Assembly: GCA_032358255.1 (NCBI GenBank)
Contig: JAULBX010030375.1
Coordinates: 62,001-126,000, forward strand
Direction of reading: 5' to 3'
Length of the DNA stretch: 64,000 nt
DNA from: Heterotrichella gracilis
Taxonomy: Eukaryota > Sar > Xanthophyceae > Tribonematales > Xanthonemataceae
Shown here: positions 56,701-64,000 of the stretch, in pieces
Position numbering within the stretch: the first letter of the stretch is position 1
Layout: every line of letters starts with the position of its first letter
Notes under the pieces: generated by a model
What the model was told of the DNA's origin: nothing
The model's database searches: none
The model's input: only the letters and a program-made list of their open reading frames with translations
Program-made: the position numbers and the translations under genes

Positions 56701-58832
56701 CGTGACGCAATGGTGTGGCGCCCCTAATTTGGTGTGGACGTGCAGGTTTTCCCACAGAGGCAGACCCTAGCCTAGGGTTTCACCTTTGCGCGGATGGGCG
56801 GCGCCTGTATGTGGTAGAGCGCCTGCTCCGACAGGCACTGCATCATCTGGAGCACAGGGACCAGCAGGAACCAGGGCGTCTCAGCATGCTGCGGCTGCAC
56901 AAACAATATCCGGAAGCCCTTGCGCTGCTGGTAGGTGCATCGACCCAGGAAGGAGCACATTATTGTGAAGAAGGTGGGGATGACCTCTGTGATCATGTGG
57001 TAGTAGTTGAAGAAATGGACCTGGTGGAAGAGGGCCACTTGATCGTATGACTCCACCTGCAGGAGAGGGGGACTTGCCTGTAGGAAGAAGCGCAGTGAAA
57101 AAACAAAAACGTTATGACGGTGAGGATGGGCTCGGTGGTCAGGAGGAGCAGGTTATGGTTGGGAAGGTGGGTATGACCTCTGTGACCATGTGGTTGTAGT
57201 TGAAGGAGTGCACCTGGTGGAAGAGGGCGACTTGATCGTATGATTCCACCTGCGGGAGGAGTGTGGGTATGTGCGTGTAGGAAGAAGCGTGTTACTGGGA
57301 AGCCTAATACTTCCCTGTCAAATTTCAAGTATATATGACACATGCCCATGCGCCATGTGCACCGTTACCAGTACCAAACTCTAAACCACATCGCCACCAC
57401 CCAACATGACACATGTTTAGCAAGCACCCACCCACCCACCCACACTTCCACCCACCTCCACCTCCATCCAGTCGAACGGCAGGCCCTGTGGCCCCACCAC
57501 CTTTGGCACCATCCTGTCATCCCCCTCCCTGAAGTCCTCCCAGGTGGTGAGCCAGGTGGTGCGGATGGGGGGCAGGGACACATGCGGGTCTGCAGGGTGG
57601 GGTGGGGGTGGGGGTGGATGGTGTGGGGGGGCAGGGTGGGGAGGGGCGGGGGGCAGGGGGGTGGTGTATGTGCATGTGGGCCTTTATGGTGTCCCTCATT
57701 TTGGTGCCATTGTGGCAGGGGAGAAGGGTGGATAGGGTTGGGGTTTGGGGTTTAGGGAGGGGTGCTCATTTTGGTGCCCCTGTCACAGGGCCTTTGGCGG
57801 GAGGGTTTAGGTAGGGTTTAGGGTGCATGAGCGTGCGGCATGCAACCATTGCTTCCATACATGGGCAGGGGTTGTTTAAGGTCCAGGATAGCCTTGATGG
57901 TGGGTGAGAAACCATGACCTACCCTTGCTTATTAATACAAATTCCTTTTTTAGGGTTTAGGGTCTAGGGTTTGAGGGTGTCAGCCGTGACCTACCCTTGC
58001 TTATGTAGTACAGGCTCCCCTTGTGTAGCAGCACGTTCTGGAAGCTGCACAGGCGCGTGTGCTCGCTGCCTGAGTCGTGCAGGCACTGGGCAAAGGGGAT
58101 TAAGTGGGGCTGAGCGTGTGAGCGTGCAACTGGTTTTTAGGGTTTAGGGTTTGTAGGGTGCAGAGGGGGTCCGTGAAGTGCTGAGTGTGCAAGGGGTATC
58201 AAACACGTTGACTATGCAAAGGGGGTTACTGATTATGCTGAGCGGTGTGCTCCCTGCCAGCGCACTGCAGGCACTGGGCCAGGGGGTTTACGTCACTCTT
58301 GAGGGTAGGCAAGGTTGGTATGCCAGGTGCTGTATGCTGCGAGCATAAGGGTGTGTGTGACTGAGTGATGGTCCCATTAGGGTTTAAATGTGGGCCAACG
58401 CTGCCAGTGTCTTGTGCAAAAACCACCTTTCAAACGCTGCAAGTGCATACACAGCCACTCAGGACTGCTGTGCCACCAGGTACTTGGGTGCAGGAGGTGG
58501 TTGAAGGCGGTGGGTAATTGGGATGGTGGGTTCATGGGTGCAGTGGGTTGGTGGGTGCACTGGGTTGCCATGCAGGTGGGTGCACTAGGGTGTACCTTGT
58601 ATGAGGACATGGGCAGCTGCGGTGGTGATTCATCCTGGCACTGGCTTGGCCGCCCAACCTGTGATGCAATGACGAAGGAGTGGGAAACGTGGTCTTAGAA
58701 AGTTCAGGAATGTGCAAGTTGATTTGTGCCCAACCACGGAAAAGTTCAGTGGGCAACCCCCACCCACCCACCCACCTGCGCCACCAGCATGAAGAGTGCC
58801 AGTGCGGTGAGCTGCCGGTGACCCGCCTCCAT
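53770..58832 (-). CDS. GT61-family glycosyltransferase, intron-rich
   Basis: Minus-strand exons: 58776-58832, 58596-58658, 57995-58085, 57456-57589, 56784-57056, 56482-56511, 56051-56128 (or to 56147), 55480-55655, 54907-54991, 54603-54752 and 53770-53970. The N-terminus MEAGHRQLTALALFMLVAQ is a signal peptide or anchor. CLHDSGSEHTRLCSFQNVLL is the conserved start of the DUF563 region. VALFHQVHFFNYYHMITEVI matches the GT61 'H-N..H.i.E..p' element. RPTVTFINRYYHQGRSILN and VWPHGAAMANVMFLPKGAVA are the nucleotide-sugar site, and LEIVPW follows. The terminal Cys/Trp-rich segment ends MDKLMGG. It should act in the secretory pathway, adding sugar to glycans or cell-wall glycoproteins. The phase of exons 6-7 is ambiguous: only the internal acceptor at 56129 keeps the frame. 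Copies of exon edges lie at 57150-57256, 55290-55375 and about 56000-56035. Confidence 0.83.
55230..55380 (-). repeat. Decayed copy of the exon 8 end of the second GT61 gene
   Basis: The minus strand reads GWQDAQRAQGRQVRVRAKLL then EQMPLRY. This is close to the authentic exon end at 55480-55570 (GWQESQRAQGRHVRVRAKLL, DQMPLR), including a GTACTG donor-like site. It lies in the following intron, and CCCTA phrases separate the two. Confidence 0.9.
57148..57258 (-). repeat. Decayed copy of the start of exon 5 of the second GT61 gene
   Basis: The minus strand reads ESYDQVALFHQVHSFNYNHM then VTEVIPTF, a near copy of the used exon start at 57056 downward (HFFNYYHMITEVIPTFF). It includes the CCTGCGG acceptor region and lies upstream in the preceding intron. 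Confidence 0.9.
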
Positions 58833-59581
58833 ACCACCCTCCGGCACGCTTCCTGTTATTCTTATGACGACGTCATTGCCTCAATTGGGAGTGTCAGAGC
58901 TGACCGTCTGAAGAGGTTTTGTACAGGGGCTGGTATTTTCAGCTGCTGCCATCCAGGTGGGTCCCACCATGCCCTTTGGTCTGTTGGGTTGCTACAAGGA
59001 ACCTACATTCAAGCTGCTGATGGCCTTTCGTCACCCAATGATAAAGAGTACAAGTTGCTTTGTAGACTAGGCATCCTTGAAACAACGCTGGTAAATTTAA
59101 ACAGCACAGTTGACGGCATGTCCAGTCAATTTGCATGCAGTTCCTTGCCGCGGGTATCGCTGGGTTGATGGGTGTTGGTTGTGGGCACCACAGAGCAATG
59201 ACGAGTACACCAGTTGCTCGGCGTTTTGCGTGTGTGTGTTCCCAACGCAACCCTAGTAATCTGCTTGAAGCATGCACCCAGTACAAGGGGTTTCGTGTTG
59301 ATCGTAAGCAAGCGGGGGTGAAAAAACTGCGTGCCCAACTCGGTTGAGCCATGCATGCAGTTACAATAGTGCCTGCCAGCAAGCTTTTCTGCACGCAAAG
59401 CAGCTTGGGTTGACAGCTTGTGACGCTGTTATACATCAGCTTTGCCTCTGCTGGCTACACAGACTGCCTGAGTCATTCCTGGGCCCAAACTTGACTGCTA
59501 GGTTTGGCAGCCTACGTTTTCCTCATCGGAGGGCTCTTACCCTGCTTTACTTTGTAACGGTAACGGCAAGAGCTCGTAAAG
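58833..59581. promoter_or_regulatory. Divergent intergenic region, GT61 and QCR9
   Basis: About 750 bases between diverging starts. A CGACGTCATTG (TGACGT-like) site lies near 58866, close to the GT61 start. No ORF with recognisable domains. The promoter role is positional inference. Confidence 0.35.
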
Positions 59582-60044
59582 ATGTCGATCTGGGATGTAG
59601 GCTACAAGGTGTGTGGGGAGCTGCTGCAGTTGGGGGGGATTGCAGTTGAAGGGCAACGCTATGCATGTTAACTAATTTTGTGCTGTTGCAGATGGTCATG
59701 AGGAGTAACGCCGTGTACATCGGCTTCATCTTCGTGGGTGCACTTGCTGGAGAGAGGGTACGCGTGGTTTGCAAGGCCAGGTCCCATCTTCATCTCAAGG
59801 GCTGCTTACGGTTGCATACTGACACGCTGTTTCTTGCTGCAGGTTGTTGAGTACGGTTCTCAACGACTATGGGAGAACAACAACAAAGGGGTAAGTGGGT
59901 GTTGGCGTGGGGAAAACTGAAAGGACATTGCCGTTGTGTTAAGCCATGTGGCACCATAGGTTGCTGACCCATCTCGTGATGTTTTTTCTGCAGAAGCTGT
60001 GGAAGGACTTGGAAGCTTCACTGCCGCCACCAGCAGAGTCGTAA
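59582..60044 (+). CDS. QCR9: Cytochrome bc1 complex subunit 9 (QCR9)
   Basis: Four tiny exons, all phase 0: 59582-59608, 59692-59757, 59843-59890 and 59994-60044, giving 63 residues. The protein has MRSNAVYIGFIFVGALAGER, one membrane helix, then a short loop and LWENNNKGKLWKDLE. The RNAV(F/Y)-x-G-x-(I/L)-F-x-GA-F/L ... (N/E)NKGKLWKD(V/L) pattern is that of mitochondrial complex III subunit 9. This subunit sits beside cytochrome c1 and the Rieske protein in the inner membrane. The 27-base first exon (MSIWDVGYK) was chosen because it supplies an ATG, a GT donor in phase and the aromatic residues expected before the helix. Translation could also begin at ATG 59692 in exon 2. Confidence 0.88.
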
Positions 60045-61389
60045 AGGCTGTAATGCAGCGCACAGCACCAGCTGGGAGGGTCAATGGCAACTGGTATAGC
60101 AAGTGACAGCAGCCATACAGCACACCCCAAAATGGAGCCGCACATCACTACGGTAGCTTGGCCAGTATGGCAGCTCAGCAAAGTTAGAAGTCATAAGTTC
60201 TACACAGCTTTGCAAACCTCTCAAAAATGGAGCAGTTGGCTGTTGAAACCCCGCAGTTGAACCACTGGCCTTCCTCTGTAACTACTGAAGTTGAGCAAAC
60301 TTCACTTGGCATGCATAATGGGACCACCCATAGCCACCAACACACAACAGAACGCAGCAGGCTCCACTGCCACTGTTGGCCAGGTGAAGCAAGGCCTGTG
60401 GTCGCTGGAACTTATCACACATAGCGCACCAACACACGCCCCCATGCGGGTCGCGTTTGAAGCGCTCATCCATGATGGATGCCTGCCCCCGTCTTCCCCA
60501 TGCGACTGCTCCACCAGTGCCCAACAAAGCTTGGGGTTTGACGCACACTAAACAAGGGGGGAGTAACCCACTGACTATCGCCAGCACAGGGGAAGACCGT
60601 TTGCCTTGCCAAGCGTTGCAGGTCTTTGACACCTTGGTTGACTTGATGCGCCACCCCCAAGTGTCTGTGCCAAAGCAGGAAAATGTATGCACACGGCAAG
60701 GAATGAAGTTATAGAGCCGGTTGGGCCTGTGGTAGCGGTCGAAAAGTAAAAGAAGACCGTCACACATAAGTGCTTGGCAGGTCCCATGCTACAGATTCTT
60801 TTTGTTGGAAACCCTTGTCAGCACAGCCAGCATCTTGCCTAACCCAATCTGATCAGCTTAAATGCTGAGTTCAGGAGAGCCCAACATGGGCTTTGCAGTG
60901 TGGCTTTGGCCACCACTTGGTGGGGGGAAAAAGCACCTCCAGGAGGAAAACAATTTTATTCTTTTTTCTTCCTATTTTCGGAAAGTCGCCGCAATTTCCG
61001 CCCTGTTTCGGACTGACCTGGCGGAGGATGGGCGTGCGTGTGCGGTAAATGCGTGCTGTAATCGCAAGTAAAAGCATATTGTAAGCCAGCAACCTGAGTA
61101 AAACTGCTTCAATTGTTACAGAAAGGTCGGAAACAGTGTCGGCCGCAGCCCCGCCATCTCATAGGCATCCACTGGCCCACCACCGCCGCCAAACCAGCCT
61201 CACGCCAACCATTTCTACGCAATTATCTGCGCTTTTGGACGCCAGCATTAAGCCCAGTAAACACAGCTGTTAAGCAGTAGCCTTTGCGCCGGTGGTTGCC
61301 CATCTGGCATGCCACTGCCCCACTAGGGCGCAGCCAGCCTCCACAGCGGACCAGCCTGCTGATCCTGCTGCACGGAGAAGGGAGGCTCG
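60045..61389. other. Spacer between QCR9 and the terminal acidic-protein gene
   Basis: Both neighbours are on the plus strand. Nothing recognised in 1.3 kb: composition is mixed, without CCCTAAA clusters, and no ORF has domain signatures. Confidence 0.45.
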
Positions 61390-64000
61390 ATGGGGAAGAA
61401 GGGAGGGCAGGAAGGGGGGAAACGGAAGGCGGAGGCGCCCGCCCCCGCGCCGCAGCCCCAGAAACGGCAGCAGCACGCCGCCACGGTGCGGTGGGGTGTG
61501 GATGCATGCATGCATGCATATGGTTCGCCCTGCCCACCAACGCACACCCGCTTTAGTCACTGCAGCCGCTACCCTGGCGCCTCGGTTGTGCCTTGTTGGT
61601 CTGCACAATTGGGGCGTGGGGTTGTCTTACCCTACCTGATACTAGAGGTCTACATGCACGTGGGTACCATATATATGCTGTCTAAGAAGCTGTGCACACC
61701 CATGGCAAGGGTTATTCGGAGGGTTTAAACGCTACACAGCCTTACCATCACGATTATAACACTCTGCAAACCAACCTGCTGTTGGGTATTGCATCAAACG
61801 TGCACAGGGACCCTTGGCAACCCTTGACAACGCGGCTGCCCCCCACCCACAACCATGCACTTGTGGTTGTTGATACCGCCCCCACCTCCCGCCCTTCCCG
61901 GGACAAACTGTGACGTGCTGGTCCCATGTGCAGGCATCCAAGGGGAAAGTAACGGTGCAAGCAAAGCCCAGCAAACCAGCTCCCAAGGTATGGACTGCGG
62001 CCAACCCTCTGCTAGTATAATACTGTGACTTCTGCTGTCCAAACCGTAAACCTTAAACCCTAAACCCTAGTGTGGTATCCTGCACACCCACTGCACAACC
62101 AGCAGCATAGCATAGGCACCGCCGCTCTGCTGTACACCCTTGTACTGTACAAAGTTTTTATGCTACTCTCCCCGTTGCAGGCCACCTTGAGCCTCGCAGC
62201 TGGCAAGGGGGTCAAGCCCGCCCCTAAACCCTCGCCGAAACCCTCCAAGGGTTTCGCCCCCAAGCCCGCCAGCCTGCCAGCCACCGAGGGTTCCAAGCCC
62301 GCCTTAAAACCCTCGGCGAAACCCTTCGCAAAACCCTCCAAAGGCTTTAGTGACCACAACGCTTCCTGGCTCAAGCCCAAGGGGGAGAAGCCCAAGGGGG
62401 GGAAGGGCAAGGGGGGGAAGCCCGCTCCCGTGGAGGAGAGTGAAGGGCAGGAAAATGAGGAGGAGTATGACGAGGATGAGGAGCTGCTGATGGCAAAAGG
62501 TGGGTGGTGTGTGGTGTGCTTGCATCTTTTTCTCTCCGTTCTTGCACATAGGGAGGGTGCTGCTTCTGGATGCCCCTCCGGGATTGCGAAGCCTGGGAGG
62601 TGCACATGGTGGGTGGGAAGCACTGCGGCGGGCTTTGCATTGTTATGCTGTAATTTATGGTGGGTGACACCCAGTGGCTGGCATGGCATGCATATCTAAT
62701 GTGATCGCTGGTGCGCGTGCCTCCCTGGGGTCAGGGGATTGCCGCGCTTGGGACGCAGTCATTTGTGACCATGCGTGGTCTGGCCACGCATGTTGCCAGG
62801 GGTTGGCCATCAGTAGCGTTGTATGCGTGGTTGTGATATGGCGTGGATGTGTGTGAGGTGGCATGACCAGACCTTGCCATGGTGTGGCATGTGGGTGGAG
62901 GAAAGGAGGGCATGCGTGCTTCAGCGTTTCAGCCAGGTTGGTGGCACTGCGGGGTATGGCTTGCCCCAGTTTAAGGACCAAGGCTTGAGGCATGGCATGG
63001 GGGATGAGCGTGTTGCTGTGGGTATGCAGGCGGTAGCCTGGAGGTTGAGAGTTAAGGTTATAGGTTCGGGGTGTAGGTACTATTCAAGGGTTTAGGGTTA
63101 TGTACCGTGTAACGGTGGGTGTGCAGGCGGTGGCCTGCAGCTGGGCAATTTAGGATGTAGAGTTTGGTGTTCAAGGGTTTAGGGTTTCATGCCGTGTTGC
63201 TATGGTGGTGCAGGCGGTGGCCTGCAGCTGGACAGCGGGGATGAGTCAGGCAGCGACGGGGAGCCAGGGGAGGAATTTGACAGCGACGATGATGAGGAAG
63301 GGGAGGAAATGGAGGATGGCAGTGAGGATGAGGAAGGGGAGGAGGAGGATAGCGATGACAACGAGGCAGGGGAGGGGAACGATGATGTGGAGGAGAAGGA
63401 GTGGGCGCGCAAGCTCAAGGGCATCTTGACCGTCAAGGGGGGCAAGAAACCCAAGGTAAATTGTTACAAGGATGGATCCATGATTCTTGACAGGGGATGA
63501 TTTAATACGTGCATGTACTGCCGCCTGTACATGAGCGTGGATTTGCTATGCACATCACCTTGGGCTCTAGGATTTATGGAAAAACCACTTTGGATCACAC
63601 CCTGCTATTTTGTATAACGGAAGTAAAAACGTTTATATATGTATTGGAAGTCATATATGCAACCAACTCACACACGAAACAAAACAAGGTAGACGGGCAA
63701 TTATGGCAATTTGCTGCACCCATCCCGACTCCTGTTCCTGCTTTTTCCCACCCAAGGTACCCGACACTGATAGTGACAGCGACAGCGACCTGGGGGTGCT
63801 AGACGACGAATTCGACGGGGAGGACATGGAGGGTGGGGATGATGACGACAGCCCCGGGGAGCTGTTTTCCAGCGGGGATGAAGGGGAGGACAGCCCAGGG
63901 GAGGAATTTGGGTCCATGAGCGAAGGGGAGGAGAGCGATGGGGATGACGATGAGGGGAGTGGGGATGATGAGGAGGAAGGGGAGGAGGAGGAGGAGGAGC
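61390..64000 (+). CDS. Lysine-rich/acidic nucleolar-type protein, N-terminal part (3' truncated)
   Basis: Exons 61390-61485, 61934-61987, 62181-62499, 63214-63455 and 63757-64000 (open at the window edge) join in phase. The start MGKKGGQEGGKRKAEAPAPA is a basic nuclear-localisation-like leader. A Lys/Pro/Ala repeat region follows (KPSPKPSKGFAPKPA and variants), then FSDHNASWLKPKGEKPKGGK, then long acidic Glu/Asp/Ser tracts (SEDEEGEEEDSDDNEAGEG, DTDSDSDSDLGVLDDEFDG). EWARKLKGILTVKGGKKPK lies between two acidic blocks. Such alternating basic and acidic low complexity is typical of nucleolar ribosome-biogenesis factors with a catalytic domain further on. The domain that would name it is beyond the window, so I assign no family. 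The final intron's acceptor is CCCAAG. Confidence 0.65.
63020..63240 (+). repeat. Three copies of the exon 4 start of the acidic-protein gene
   Basis: GCAGGCGGTAGCCTGGAGGT (about 63028), GCAGGCGGTGGCCTGCAGCT (about 63124) and GCAGGCGGTGGCCTGCAGCT (63211) each follow a GGTGTGCAG-like or GTGGTGCAG acceptor. Each of the first two is followed by TTTAGGG-type phrases. Only the third continues into the long acidic exon. Confidence 0.85.

Noticed and set aside
1-64000. Retroviral, LTR or Polinton-like fossils
   Set aside because: No reverse transcriptase, integrase, capsid or long terminal repeats were recognised on either strand.

Overview
This is nuclear DNA from a eukaryote, most probably a chlorophyte green alga (perhaps Chlamydomonadales; inference). 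Coding sequence is GC-rich and split by many short GT-AG introns. One gene carries an RWP-RK domain, typical of the green lineage. The plant/green-alga telomere heptamer TTTAGGG/CCCTAAA is scattered through introns and spacers. There are no operons, phage or CRISPR features, and I recognised no retroviral or Polinton-like element.

Layout, left to right: end of a DUF952 protein (+, 2-184); PfkB/MAK32-like sugar kinase (-, 1023 to about 3480); intronless AT-rich GT61-type glycosyltransferase (+, 4640-5752); long many-exon helical-repeat protein ending in a MYND zinc finger (-, 6273-14710); histidine phosphatase (+, 16045-18947); atypical SDR (-, 20689-23651); small bL31-like organellar ribosomal protein (+, 25012-26118); membrane-anchored protein with two ShK domains fused to an aldo/keto reductase (-, 26905-30287); tubulin cofactor A (+, 31392-32203); ATP sulfurylase (+, 33488-37596); PYM (+, 38612-41403); RWP-RK transcription factor (-, 43459-49105); U2AF35 (-, 51277-53034); a second, intron-rich GT61 enzyme (-, 53770-58832); complex III subunit QCR9 (+, 59582-60044); and the 5' part of a lysine-rich/acidic, nucleolar-looking protein (+, 61390 to the window end). 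Most exon models were built by eye from GT/AG sites, codon phase and family motifs, and most close in frame.

The genes are housekeeping and do not form one pathway. Two act in mRNA metabolism (U2AF35, PYM) and two are probably mitochondrial (QCR9, bL31m-like). Several neighbours are divergently transcribed: AKR/TBCA, GT61/QCR9 and MYND protein/phosphatase.

The most striking feature is shared by nearly every intron-rich gene. Introns and 3' flanks carry one to five decayed tandem copies of the adjoining exon edge, often including the splice site and often bordered by TTTAGGG repeats. These 'exon echoes' appear in at least ten genes and suggest a genome-wide mode of intron growth by local tandem duplication. 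Other highlights are the TM-ShK-ShK-AKR fusion, long perfect hairpins, and two copies of a putative tRNA-derived SINE.
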